64,000 nucleotides of DNA. It comes from Acetobacteraceae bacterium AT-5844 (GTDB lineage Bacteria > Pseudomonadota > Alphaproteobacteria > Acetobacterales > Acetobacteraceae). The position numbers and the translations under genes are program-made. Positions 8,795 to 17,129 of the stretch are shown here, one piece after another (within the stretch, counting starts at the first letter, position 1; each line of letters begins with the position of its first letter). The notes under the pieces were generated by a model. That model did no database searches. It was not told the DNA's origin and worked only from the letters and a program-made list of their open reading frames with translations. The stretch is from assembly GCA_000245075.1 (NCBI GenBank), contig JH599972.1, positions 65,043 through 129,042 on the forward strand, written 5' to 3'.

Positions 8795-9586
8795 TCAGCT
8801 CCGACGCAGAAGAAACGCCACAATCAGATCCCGGACCGCAGCAAACATGTCCAGGCCCGTACGGGTGCTGCAGCCCCGCGAGCGCGCGGCTTGCAGCAAT
8901 GGCGTTATTTCAGGCGCCGTAATGGCGTCCGCGACCCAGCAGGACGATTCCAGCCGTTCAGCGCGCAGAGGCAGCGGGTCCTCCGGGCGCATTCCCGCCG
9001 GGGTGGCGTTTACCGCGAGGTCATAGCCATATGGATCGTCGGTTCCCGCCACGGCACGCCCGCCGAGGCGTTCGAGCAAGCGGTCTCTTCGCGCTGCATC
9101 GGCATCGTGGATCGCCAGCTCGCGCACGCCCCCTTCCAGCAGGGCCTGCGCAATAGCGGTCCCCGCGCCTCCGGAGCCTACAAGCAGGGCGCGCTTTCCG
9201 CTCAGGTCGCATCCTCCGGACGTTAAGCTCCGCACGCAACCCAGGCCGTCCACCATATCGCCATGCCAACTGCCGTCGGCATTGCGGCGCATGACGTTCA
9301 CGGCTTCCAGGAAGCGGGCACGCTCCGTTGCCGTCGCGCACAGCTCATAAGCCGCGAATTTGTGCGGCACCGTGGCAACGATTCCATCGAGATTTCGTGC
9401 AAGGGAGGCACCTTGGATGAAGGCGCTCAGCTCCCCGGGCACGACATGCGCAGGCACCAGTACAGCATTGAGACCCTCCCGCGCGAAGGCGGCGGTGATG
9501 CCACCGGGGGATTTCACCTGGGCGATCGGGTCGCCGACGATGACGTGAACCCTCGTGCTTCCATCGAGCGACAGTTCAGAACTCAT
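8795..9586 (-). CDS. Shikimate dehydrogenase-like oxidoreductase (divergent AroE family)
   Basis: 263 residues. Substrate domain first, with catalytic-lysine motif VATVPHK (K76), EAVNVMRR (N97) and MVDGLG (D113), then a NAD(P)-binding GSGGAGTAIAQALL. The usual SxS of the shikimate-binding loop reads AQVKSP, so one Ser is replaced, and the normal DNTDG is DMVDG. This suggests a catabolic paralogue acting on a shikimate/quinate-like acid rather than the biosynthetic aroE. ATG 9586 overlaps the stop of the upstream epimerase gene (ATGA), so the two form one unit. Confidence 0.82.
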   Translation of the reverse strand: MSSELSLDGSTRVHVIVGDPIAQVKSPGGITAAFAREGLNAVLVPAHVVPGELSAFIQGASLARNLDGIVATVPHKFAAYELCATATERARFLEAVNVMRRNADGSWHGDMVDGLGCVRSLTSGGCDLSGKRALLVGSGGAGTAIAQALLEGGVRELAIHDADAARRDRLLERLGGRAVAGTDDPYGYDLAVNATPAGMRPEDPLPLRAERLESSCWVADAITAPEITPLLQAARSRGCSTRTGLDMFAAVRDLIVAFLLRRS

Positions 9587-10506
9587 GACGCCTGCCTCTG
9601 GCCTTCGCGCTGCGCTTCCAGCCTGTCCCGATAATACTGAACAGTGCGAGACAGGCCTTCGCGTAAGGATGTATGCGGAAGCGGGCCGAGGACGGATGAG
9701 GTATCGTGCGCGGCGATATGCGCGGTCACGGGCAGGCTTCCTCCGGCCGCCGACAAGCGTGCTCCCGGCACTAAAGCCTCGATCTCAGCCAAGATGCGCG
9801 TGACGGTCGTCACCTCGCCGCGGAGGTTGAAGACATGTGCGCCTGCTATCGTACGCGTGACGGCGGCTTCGAACGCGGCGGCTACATCGTCCACGTAGAT
9901 CATGTCCGTCTCACCGGTGAAGGGGATGGCGTAGGCTTCCCCCGCCAGCGCCTTGCGGCAGGCGATGGTGGGACCGGCGGAACCGCCCACCTCCCGCCCC
10001 GGCCCATAGATCACCAGGGGACGGAAACCGACGCTGCCGATGCCGGCGTCGTGCCAATAGGCCCGCGCGCTGCCCTCGCATGCCAGTTTGAAGGCGCCAT
10101 AATGCGTGTCGGGATATGGAATCGCGCCATCATCCGCGCCGAAAACGCCCGCGCTGCTGGCATAGGTGACGCTGCGGATGCGGTGGCGCTTCGCGGCCTC
10201 GAAGACGTTCAAGGTACCGATTAAATTGACCTGCGCGCCCAGCACCGGGTTAGCCTGGCAGGCCGGCGTTAACATCGCCGCGAGGTGCACGATGCCGCCG
10301 CAGCCCTCCGCCGCGCTCTCGACCGCTTCGGCCTGCGTGATGTCATCGTGGCACCATTCCACTGTGGCCGCGTCGCTCAGGATGGAATGCACCAGCCGGC
10401 GATCCTGGCTGCGATCGAAGATCCGGACCTGATGGCCGGCGGCCAGAAGGCGCCGCGCCACCCAGGCACCGAGGAACCCTGCGCCTCCTGTCACGAGAAC
10501 TCTCAT
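9583..10506 (-). CDS. NAD-dependent epimerase/dehydratase (extended SDR)
   Basis: 307 residues from ATG 10506 (GAGGG 10 nt upstream). Seen: GGAGFLG nucleotide motif at residues 8-14, VNLIGTLNVFEAAK, the serine segment SSAGVFG, and the catalytic pair in YGAFK (Y136, K140). Extended SDRs of this type oxidise or epimerise nucleotide sugars, uronic acids or lactones. It is first in a leftward pair with the AroE-like gene and faces a Gfo/Idh/MocA oxidoreductase across a 163-bp divergent region. A joint role in sugar-acid or polyol catabolism is inferred. Confidence 0.85.
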   Translation of the reverse strand: MRVLVTGGAGFLGAWVARRLLAAGHQVRIFDRSQDRRLVHSILSDAATVEWCHDDITQAEAVESAAEGCGGIVHLAAMLTPACQANPVLGAQVNLIGTLNVFEAAKRHRIRSVTYASSAGVFGADDGAIPYPDTHYGAFKLACEGSARAYWHDAGIGSVGFRPLVIYGPGREVGGSAGPTIACRKALAGEAYAIPFTGETDMIYVDDVAAAFEAAVTRTIAGAHVFNLRGEVTTVTRILAEIEALVPGARLSAAGGSLPVTAHIAAHDTSSVLGPLPHTSLREGLSRTVQYYRDRLEAQREGQRQAS

Positions 10507-10669
10507 CGTTTCGCACCCTCGCATTGTCTTTGTGCTGGTCATCCTGAAACCATCTCGCGGATTGCACAAACCCCGAAAACACGACGGCGCCGTTCTGGTG
10601 CCTTTTACCGTTGCAACAACCTCCACATCATCCTGGAATGGCTCAGCTCGGTCAGTGGGGATTCGCGGC

Positions 10670-11680
10670 ATGGACAAACTCGGCATCAGCATCATCGGCC
10701 TCGGCTCCGCCTCTCTTCCGCATGCACGCGCCCTTCTCGATCTTGCCGGCGAGGCTGAGGTCATCTGGGCCGCGACGCGCAGTCAGGCCAGAGCGGACAC
10801 GTTTTCCGGGCAGTTTCCGTTTCCGACGACGACCGACACGGAGAAAGCCATCCATGATCCGCGCGTGGCCGCCGTGTTGGTACTCACCCCGCCCGCCTCG
10901 CATCTGGAGGTCGCGGAGCAGTGCCTGTCGGCCGGGCGACATGTGCTGGTCGAGAAGCCGCTGGAGCTCACCGTCGCCCGAGGCGAGAGGCTAGTAGAGG
11001 CGGGCCGGCGCGCCGGGCGGCAGCTGGGGGTCATGCTGCAACACCGCTTCCGGCCCGCCAGCCTCCGGCTGCGCGGCCTGCTGGAAAGCGGTGAGCTGGG
11101 CGCCGTGCAGGCGGCGTCGATGACCATCCCCTGGTGGCGCCCGCAAAGCTATTATGACGAGCCTGGACGCGGCACCATGGCGCGCGATGGTGGCGGCGTG
11201 CTGATGACTCAGGCGATCCATACGCTGGATCTGTTCCGCTCGCTGGTTGGCATCTCGGCCATTACGGCGGCTGAGGTGCGGACCACGGCGCTGCATCGCA
11301 TGGAGACGGAGGATTACGCGGCCGCCCTGCTCCGGACCGGAAATGGCGCGCCCGGTACCCTCCTGGCAACGACCGCCTTTCCCCCCGGCCATCCGGAGCG
11401 CATCGAAATCATCGCGGCCAACGGGGCCGCCAGCCTGCTCGGTGGCTCCTTACTGGTGGCCTATGCCGATGGCCGACGGGAGACGATGGACGCCGAAGGC
11501 CCGACCGGCTCCGGGGCCAATATCATGGACTTCCCGCATGATGCCCATCGCGGCGTTCTGCTGAACTTCTTCCAGGCCTGCCGGACCGGAAGCGGCCTGG
11601 CCATTTCTGGAGAGGACGCCCTTGCCACACAGCGTGTCATTGACGCCATTCTCGCAAAAGCGAAAGAACAGAAGAACTGA
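10670..11680 (+). CDS. Gfo/Idh/MocA family oxidoreductase
   Basis: 336 residues. N-terminal Rossmann motif GLGSASLPHARAL, NAD-domain hallmark VEKPLELT at about residues 97-104, then the C-terminal alpha/beta domain (MLQHRFRPASLRLRGLL; QAIHTLDLFRSLVG). The family oxidises sugars, inositols or related cyclic polyols with NAD(P). ATG 10670 starts the canonical N-terminus; upstream in-frame codons lack family similarity. It begins a rightward group with an amidohydrolase and a sugar-isomerase-like protein, separated by short gaps, probably one operon. Confidence 0.87.
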   Translation: MDKLGISIIGLGSASLPHARALLDLAGEAEVIWAATRSQARADTFSGQFPFPTTTDTEKAIHDPRVAAVLVLTPPASHLEVAEQCLSAGRHVLVEKPLELTVARGERLVEAGRRAGRQLGVMLQHRFRPASLRLRGLLESGELGAVQAASMTIPWWRPQSYYDEPGRGTMARDGGGVLMTQAIHTLDLFRSLVGISAITAAEVRTTALHRMETEDYAAALLRTGNGAPGTLLATTAFPPGHPERIEIIAANGAASLLGGSLLVAYADGRRETMDAEGPTGSGANIMDFPHDAHRGVLLNFFQACRTGSGLAISGEDALATQRVIDAILAKAKEQKN

Positions 11681-11760
11681 ACCCACGCTCTTGCCATGGC
11701 GGCAATCCGGTGCGTTCCTATCGGACCGGTCCGCCGTGGAAGATCGCTCGAGGGGATTTC

Positions 11761-13194
11761 ATGTCACGTACAGTCATTCGCGCCTCACATGTCATTGCCT
11801 ATCAGGATGGCGGGCATCGCCACCTGAAGGATGGCGTGGTCGTCTATGAGGGCGATACCATCGTTCATGTCGGCCAGACCTATGACGGCCCGGCCGACCA
11901 GGTGATCGACGCGAAGGACAAGGTCGTCACGCCTGGCTTCATCAACACCCACGCCCATCTCTCCGAATCGCCCCTCGACAAGAGCTTCGTCGAGGACCGC
12001 GGGCCACGGCAGTTCTACCTCTCGGGCCTGTTCGAGTTCCTCTCCGCCCGCGACGGCGCCATCACCGAGGCCGCCCGCCGCGCCAGCATCGCCTATTCCA
12101 TCCCGGAATTGCTGCGCACCGGTACCACCACCATCATGGAAATCGGCTGGCATGGCGACGTGGTGGCGGAGCATGCCGCGCGCAGCGGCTTGCGCGCCTA
12201 TATCGGCCAGGGCTATCGCTCCGGCCGCTGGTACACCGCCAATGGCCGCACCGTGGATTATGAATGGTCCGAGGATGATGGCGACGCTGCCTTCAAGGAG
12301 GCGATCCGCTTCATCGAGCGTGTGGATGGCAAGGAGAATGGCCGCATCAGGGGCTTCCTGACGCCGATGCAGATCGACACCTGCTCGGAAGCCCTGCTGC
12401 GCCGCTCGGCCGATGCGGCGCGGGAGATGAAGGTACCGCTGGCCCTGCACGTCTCCCAATCCGTGCCGGAATTCCACGAGATGACGCGGCGCAATGGCTG
12501 CACGCCCATCGAATGGCTGCAGAAGATCGGCTTCCTCTCGGAGCGCTGCATCCTCGGCCACTGCATCATCCCGGGCGAGAGCAGCTGGGCCAACTACCAG
12601 GCCGACGATATCGGCATCCTGGCCGATACCGGCGCCAATGTCGCCCATGCCGTCTGGGTCTTCGCGCGGCGCGGCATCGCCATGGAGAGTTTCGCGAGAT
12701 ACCAGAAGCGCGGAGTCAACATGACCATCGCGACCGACACTTGCCCACAAAGCATGATCGAGGCGATGCGCTGGACCTCGGTGGTCTCGAAGATCGTGGA
12801 CCGGCAGACGCAGGTGGCAACGGCGGCTGATGTGTTCAACGCCGCCACGCTCAACGGCGCCAAGGCGCTCGGCCGCGAGGATCTGGGCCGCATCGCGCCC
12901 GAGGCCAAGGCGGACCTGCTGATCTGGCAGAGCGACAGCCTGTTCATGACGCCGCTGCGCGACCCCATCCGCAACCTCGTCTTCTCCGCCACGGCCGAGG
13001 ACCTGCAGACCTCCATCATCGACGGGCGCGTCGTCATGGAGAACCGCGTCGTCCCCGGCTACGACCCGGTTGAACTCGGCCGCGCGGTGCAGGCAGGCGC
13101 CCAGGCCATGTGGGACGGCATGCAGCAGCGCGACTGGGCCGGCCGCGATATCGAACAGCTCTCGCCCTCCAGCTTCCCAGCCTATCGCGGCTGA
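11761..13194 (+). CDS. Amidohydrolase, TRZ/ATZ (chlorohydrolase/deaminase) type
   Basis: 477 residues from ATG 11761 (GAGGGG 6 nt upstream). Metal ligands expected for subtype III amidohydrolases are visible: H64 and H66 in INTHAHLSE, H230 in LALHVSQ, H267 in LGHC and D326 in IATDTC. The C-terminal beta-sandwich returns in PEAKADLLIWQSDS. The family removes amino or chloro groups from heterocycles such as triazines, guanine or cytosine analogues; the substrate is not determinable. It is placed between an oxidoreductase and a sugar-isomerase-like gene. Confidence 0.87.
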   Translation: MSRTVIRASHVIAYQDGGHRHLKDGVVVYEGDTIVHVGQTYDGPADQVIDAKDKVVTPGFINTHAHLSESPLDKSFVEDRGPRQFYLSGLFEFLSARDGAITEAARRASIAYSIPELLRTGTTTIMEIGWHGDVVAEHAARSGLRAYIGQGYRSGRWYTANGRTVDYEWSEDDGDAAFKEAIRFIERVDGKENGRIRGFLTPMQIDTCSEALLRRSADAAREMKVPLALHVSQSVPEFHEMTRRNGCTPIEWLQKIGFLSERCILGHCIIPGESSWANYQADDIGILADTGANVAHAVWVFARRGIAMESFARYQKRGVNMTIATDTCPQSMIEAMRWTSVVSKIVDRQTQVATAADVFNAATLNGAKALGREDLGRIAPEAKADLLIWQSDSLFMTPLRDPIRNLVFSATAEDLQTSIIDGRVVMENRVVPGYDPVELGRAVQAGAQAMWDGMQQRDWAGRDIEQLSPSSFPAYRG

Positions 13195-13211
13195 GCCAGG
13201 GCCGCAGCCAA

Positions 13212-13235
13212 CCTGGCCTGCTCCGGCGGGCCAGG
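13212..13235 (+). terminator. Hairpin between amidohydrolase and isomerase genes
   Basis: CCTGGCC (13212-13218), 10-nt loop, GGCCAGG (13229-13235). It lies in the 70-bp gap inside a presumed operon, so it is more likely a partial terminator or mRNA stability hairpin than an operon end. No U-run. Confidence 0.35.
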
Positions 13236-13264
13236 CGAGATGCTATCAACGGAGGATACGGCAC

Positions 13265-14110
13265 ATGGCGGAAGCAATGCCCGTGAAGCCGCTCGGGCTG
13301 GACCGGCTGTCGATGAATCTCGGCACCTTCGGGCCGGGGCGTGCAGCGGAGGAGGTGCTGGGCGCCTGCGCCCGCGCCGGCGTCCGCACCGTAACTCCGT
13401 GGCGCTACAATTATGAGGCCGAAGGCGCCGCCGCCTTCGCGAGGCTGATGCGGCAGCATGGGCTGGTCGCCAGCTCCCTTTGCCGCATCGCGGATCTCGG
13501 CAATGCTGCCACTCCCATCGCCTGGCAGAAGAGCCTGGATGATGGCCGCGCGACGCTGGATGAAGCCGCTGAACTCGGTGCGCAATCCGTGACACTCATC
13601 GGCGGCGGGCTGGCCGAAGGCAACCGCAGCCTCCAGGATTCCCGCCGCCGCGTGCGCGATGGTGTCCAGGAGCTGGCACTGCACGCGCGAAAGGTGAATG
13701 TAGCCCTGGCGGTCGAGCCTCTCCACCCGATGGTGGCGGCCGATCGCGGCTGCATCAGCACGCTGGCGCTGGCTCTCGAACTCGCGGAACAAGCGGGCCA
13801 GGATGTCGGCATCATGTTCGATTGCTACAACAGCTGGTGGGATCCCGCCCTGCCCCACACCCTCCCAGCCGCTGCGCCGCGCCTTCTCGGTTTTCAGGTG
13901 GCCGACTGGCTGGTCCCTACAACCGATCTGGTGCTGGATCGCGGCCTGATGGGCGATGGCGTGATCGACTTCCGTTCCTTGCGCGCCCTCGCCGAGAGTG
14001 CCGGCTATGCGGGGCCGATCGAGGTGGAGATCCTGTCTTCCCGTTTCTGGAAACAGGATGTCCCAGCCGCCGTCGACCGCGTGGTGGAGCGCTTCCTCTC
14101 CTGCTGCTGA
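13265..14110 (+). CDS. Sugar phosphate isomerase/epimerase-like TIM-barrel protein
   Basis: 281 residues; AP-endonuclease-2-type TIM barrel. Likely metal-site segments are VALAVEPLHPM, GIMFDCYNSWWDP and the C-terminal GPIEVEILSSRFW, giving the Glu/Asp/Glu ligands of the family. GGAGG at 13251-13255 supports ATG 13265. Members isomerise or epimerise keto-sugars or act as hydroxypyruvate-isomerase-like or dehydratase enzymes. Its place after Gfo/Idh/MocA and amidohydrolase genes fits a polyol/sugar-acid pathway. It ends 3 bp before the convergent dinB stop. Confidence 0.82.
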   Translation: MAEAMPVKPLGLDRLSMNLGTFGPGRAAEEVLGACARAGVRTVTPWRYNYEAEGAAAFARLMRQHGLVASSLCRIADLGNAATPIAWQKSLDDGRATLDEAAELGAQSVTLIGGGLAEGNRSLQDSRRRVRDGVQELALHARKVNVALAVEPLHPMVAADRGCISTLALALELAEQAGQDVGIMFDCYNSWWDPALPHTLPAAAPRLLGFQVADWLVPTTDLVLDRGLMGDGVIDFRSLRALAESAGYAGPIEVEILSSRFWKQDVPAAVDRVVERFLSCC

Positions 14111-14113
14111 CGT

Positions 14114-15208
14114 TCAGCCCAAGGTCAGCGCCAGTTGCGCCGGATGCGAGCGGGTATCATCATCGAAGTTGGAGATTGTCACGCCGAGCAGGCGTACGCC
14201 CTCCGGCGCCGGGAAGACCGGACGCAGTAATTCCAATCCGATCTCCTCAAACATCTCCAGCGAGGCCAGCGGCGGGGCGCAGGAACGGCTGCGCGTGATC
14301 TGGCGGAAATCCGCGTATTTCACCTTCACTGTGACCGTCCGCCCGCCTCGCCCGCTCTTTGCGACAATCTCCCACACTTTGGAAAACAACGGCGCCATGG
14401 CTGGCACTGCGTCCTCCCACACTATCAGATCCCGCTCGAAAGTTGTCTCCGCACCCACGGATTTCCGGGTGCGGTCAGGGTTCACCGGCCGGTTGTCCAC
14501 CCCTCGCGCGACGTTGAAATAATAATCGCCGGCCTTGCCGAAATGGTGCTGCAGGAATTCCCGTGTCTGCTGTCGCAGATCATGCCCGTTATGAATGCCG
14601 AGACGGTTCATCTTCGCGGCCGTGGCCGGACCCACACCGTGGAACTTGCCAATGGCCAGCGTCTCCACGAAAGCGGGCCCCATGCGCGGCGTAATGACGA
14701 ACAGCCCATCGGGCTTCCGGTGGTCCGACGCCATCTTGGCGAGGAACTTGTTGTAGGACACGCCAGCAGAGGCGGTCAGCCCCGTCTCCGCCCGGATCGC
14801 CGCGCGGATTTCTTCCGCGATGGCCGTTGCGGAGCCCCGGTCCAACAGCGGTTCCGTGACATCCAGATACGCCTCATCCAGGGAAAGCGGCTGGATGAGG
14901 GTGGTATAGCGGGCGAAAATGTCGTGGATCTGCCGGGAGACGGCCCGGTAGACGTCAAAGCGCGGTTTCACAAACACCAGCTCGGGGCATTTCCGCCTGG
15001 CCGTCACGGAAGGCATGGCCGAGTGCACGCCGAATTTTCGGGCCTCATAGCTGGCGGCGGCCACCACGCCGCGCGCCCGCGAGCCGCCGACCGCCAGCGG
15101 GATGCCGCGCAGTTCCGGGTTATCCCGCTGTTCCACCGAAGCATAGAAAGCATCCATGTCCACATGGATGATGCGGCGGACCACGGGGGGCAGATCGTTC
15201 GTGGCCAT
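14114..15208 (-). CDS. dinB: DNA polymerase IV (Y-family, error-prone)
   Basis: 364 residues. Catalytic metal ligands are in DMDAFYASVE and SLDEAYLDVTE; a helix-hairpin-helix region (GVGPATAAKMNRLGI) and little-finger domain follow. The last residues, QLALTLG, look like a sliding-clamp-binding peptide. I chose ATG 15208 because it starts just before the conserved RRIIHVDMD; an in-frame TTG at 15250 would add 14 residues. It copies past damaged template in the SOS/stress response. I saw no convincing LexA box upstream. It converges on the isomerase gene and diverges from a lytic transglycosylase. Confidence 0.95.
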   Translation of the reverse strand: MATNDLPPVVRRIIHVDMDAFYASVEQRDNPELRGIPLAVGGSRARGVVAAASYEARKFGVHSAMPSVTARRKCPELVFVKPRFDVYRAVSRQIHDIFARYTTLIQPLSLDEAYLDVTEPLLDRGSATAIAEEIRAAIRAETGLTASAGVSYNKFLAKMASDHRKPDGLFVITPRMGPAFVETLAIGKFHGVGPATAAKMNRLGIHNGHDLRQQTREFLQHHFGKAGDYYFNVARGVDNRPVNPDRTRKSVGAETTFERDLIVWEDAVPAMAPLFSKVWEIVAKSGRGGRTVTVKVKYADFRQITRSRSCAPPLASLEMFEEIGLELLRPVFPAPEGVRLLGVTISNFDDDTRSHPAQLALTLG

Positions 15209-15318
15209 CAGAAGCCGGGTATTAGCACGAGCTTCACCAGGAGAGAACAAAAAGAGATCATAAGGGCCCTGCGCAGATTGTAGTGGATCGCGCCGAGAAG
15301 CTGCGCCACAGCTAAGTC

Positions 15319-16071
15319 ATGCGCCGTCCCGCCGCCCTCCTGCCGCTGGCCGCAGCCCTCCTCTGGACCGGCCTCGCCGCGGCCGCGCCTGCTGTCACGG
15401 ATGATTGGGGCCGTTGCCGGCAGGCCATCACGGCCATCGAGCCGGCTTCCGGCGTGCCGGCCGGCCTTCTGGGTGCCATCGCCCTGGTGGAAAGCGGCCA
15501 GCGCAACCCTCGCACTGGCGCGCCTACCCCCTGGCCGTGGTCCTACAACGCTGCCGGAGAAGGCCACGCCCCGGCCACCAAGGCGCAGGCCATCGCCGAG
15601 GTGTCCGCGTTACTGGCCAAGGGGGTACGCTCCATCGATGTCGGCTGCATGCAGGTCAACCTCATGCATCACCCGCAGGCCTTTCGCGGGCTGGAGGAAG
15701 CTTTCGATCCCCAGGCCAATACACGCTACGCCGCGCGGTTCCTGCGGGAGTTGCGGAACCGGCATGGTGACTGGGGACAGGCTATCGCCCGTTATCATTC
15801 AGGTGAGGAAGCTCGCGGCGCGCTCTACAGTCGCCGCGTGGCCCTCGCGCGCATGGGTGCGGCCTGGAGCGGCGGGGGCGGCGGCGTACCGCTGCCGCCG
15901 CGCAGCATTCAGGGCATCTGCGCGGCCGGGCTGACGCCGATGCTGTTCTTCGGCGGCGCCGCCGAAGCCCGGCGCTTCATGACGTCCGAAGGCCGCCGCC
16001 GCGCACTGCCCATTCCGCCAGCCAGCAACCGGCCCCGGCTTGCCTGTATCCGGAACGCGCCGCGCCGGTAA
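15319..16071 (+). CDS. Lytic transglycosylase (SLT domain), secreted
   Basis: 250 residues. Sec-type signal peptide (MRRPAALLPLAAALLWTGLAAAA). The SLT domain has the catalytic Glu in AIALVESG (E58), then DVGCMQVN (in place of the common GLMQI) and ARYHSG. It cleaves peptidoglycan glycan strands in the periplasm. The C-terminal part (from about residue 190) is Pro/Arg-rich without a recognised domain. Single-gene unit diverging from dinB; it ends 14 bp from the convergent MYG1 gene. Confidence 0.85.
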   Translation: MRRPAALLPLAAALLWTGLAAAAPAVTDDWGRCRQAITAIEPASGVPAGLLGAIALVESGQRNPRTGAPTPWPWSYNAAGEGHAPATKAQAIAEVSALLAKGVRSIDVGCMQVNLMHHPQAFRGLEEAFDPQANTRYAARFLRELRNRHGDWGQAIARYHSGEEARGALYSRRVALARMGAAWSGGGGGVPLPPRSIQGICAAGLTPMLFFGGAAEARRFMTSEGRRRALPIPPASNRPRLACIRNAPRR

Positions 16072-16085
16072 CGGCGCTGCCGCGC

Positions 16086-17024
16086 TTAAAGTCCCGCCAG
16101 CTTGATCGTCCGGCGTGCCATTTCCACCGCCCCGGCACGGGAGCGCGCGCCCCCCACGAAGCGGCGCACATGCACGAACACGGCGTCCGGCACGCCGGAT
16201 TCCGCCGCCAAGGCCGCTTCCTGCAAGCCGGCCCAGGATTCCGGCAACGGCAGGCGCTGCGCGAAGGAGCCGGGCTCCGGCGGCATGGCGTCCACCATCC
16301 AATTCCCGTTCGGCACGGGGTAGATGGCGAAGAGCACCGGCAGTTCATGGGAGAAGACGACGTTCTTCCACGGCATGCCACGTTCCAGTTCCAGCACCCG
16401 CGGGTCAGCGGAAGCCCCGTGCGCCGCCACGACCAGCGCATCCGCCGCCATGCGGGAGCGCATCACGCTCACGCGCCGGCGCAGCACACCCTCCAGCAGG
16501 GCCACGGCCTCCAGGAACGCCGCGTCCTCGGCGGCCTGGCGCCCCTCAGCCGGAGTATCCCAGGTGAGGTTGCAGTCTCCGACCAGGGAGGCGAGGTCCA
16601 TCGGCTCGCGGCTGCGAGCCGTACCGTTATCGACCTCATCGATCCGCCGGATCAGCCCGCCATCGAGCTCCGCCGCGATAGCGGGCGCCATACCCTCAGC
16701 GCCCTCCGGCCGCAGCAGCGCCCGCAGCGCCGCCTCGCCATGATGCTGCCAGATCAGCCCGGCGGCGCTGAAGGGGGTCCCATCCTCACGCACTGGCGCG
16801 CCGCGCTGATGATGGTCGAAACGGTGGGTCGCGGGGTCATAAGTCAGCCCCACATCCCAGACATAATCGCCCTGGGCGATGATCTCCGCGTCACGGGTGC
16901 GGACCAGCCGGTGGTCCTTGCCGGGCTCCCGGAGGCCAAGGGCCAGGCGCAGAACGACATAGGCAAAAGCCTCGTCGCAATGGAAGCTGCCGCTATGGGT
17001 GACGAGCAGCGGAAGATCGGTCAT
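16086..17024 (-). CDS. MYG1 family protein (DHH-type metal-dependent phosphoesterase fold)
   Basis: 312 residues from ATG 17024. Family motifs: THSGSFHCDEAFAYVVL near the N-terminus and DPATHRFDHHQRG, which give the His/Asp metal ligands of the MYG1/DHH fold. Eukaryotic MYG1 is a 3'-5' RNA exonuclease; bacterial members are little studied, so a nucleotide or RNA phosphoesterase role is inference. Single gene, 105 bp downstream (leftward) of the family-5 binding-protein gene. Confidence 0.88.
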   Translation of the reverse strand: MTDLPLLVTHSGSFHCDEAFAYVVLRLALGLREPGKDHRLVRTRDAEIIAQGDYVWDVGLTYDPATHRFDHHQRGAPVREDGTPFSAAGLIWQHHGEAALRALLRPEGAEGMAPAIAAELDGGLIRRIDEVDNGTARSREPMDLASLVGDCNLTWDTPAEGRQAAEDAAFLEAVALLEGVLRRRVSVMRSRMAADALVVAAHGASADPRVLELERGMPWKNVVFSHELPVLFAIYPVPNGNWMVDAMPPEPGSFAQRLPLPESWAGLQEAALAAESGVPDAVFVHVRRFVGGARSRAGAVEMARRTIKLAGL

Positions 17025-17092
17025 GGCGGCATATCCTGGCAAAGCGCGGCCCCTTATGTCGCCTCCGCGCCGCCGCCACAACCTTAAGCGGC

Positions 17093-17123
17093 GCGCGCCC
17101 TGCCCCGGATAAGACGGGCGCGC
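17093..17123 (-). terminator. GC hairpin after the family-5 binding-protein gene
   Basis: GCGCGCCC (17093-17100), 15-nt loop, GGGCGCGC (17116-17123), just beyond the stop of the leftward receptor gene. An 8-bp perfect stem without a U-run; a moderate terminator candidate. Confidence 0.4.
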
Positions 17124-17129
17124 AAACCC

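Noticed and set aside
15209-15318. Possible LexA box upstream of dinB
   Set aside because: GTTC followed after 7 nt by GTGA matches only half of the alphaproteobacterial GTTC-N7-GTTC site; too weak to call.
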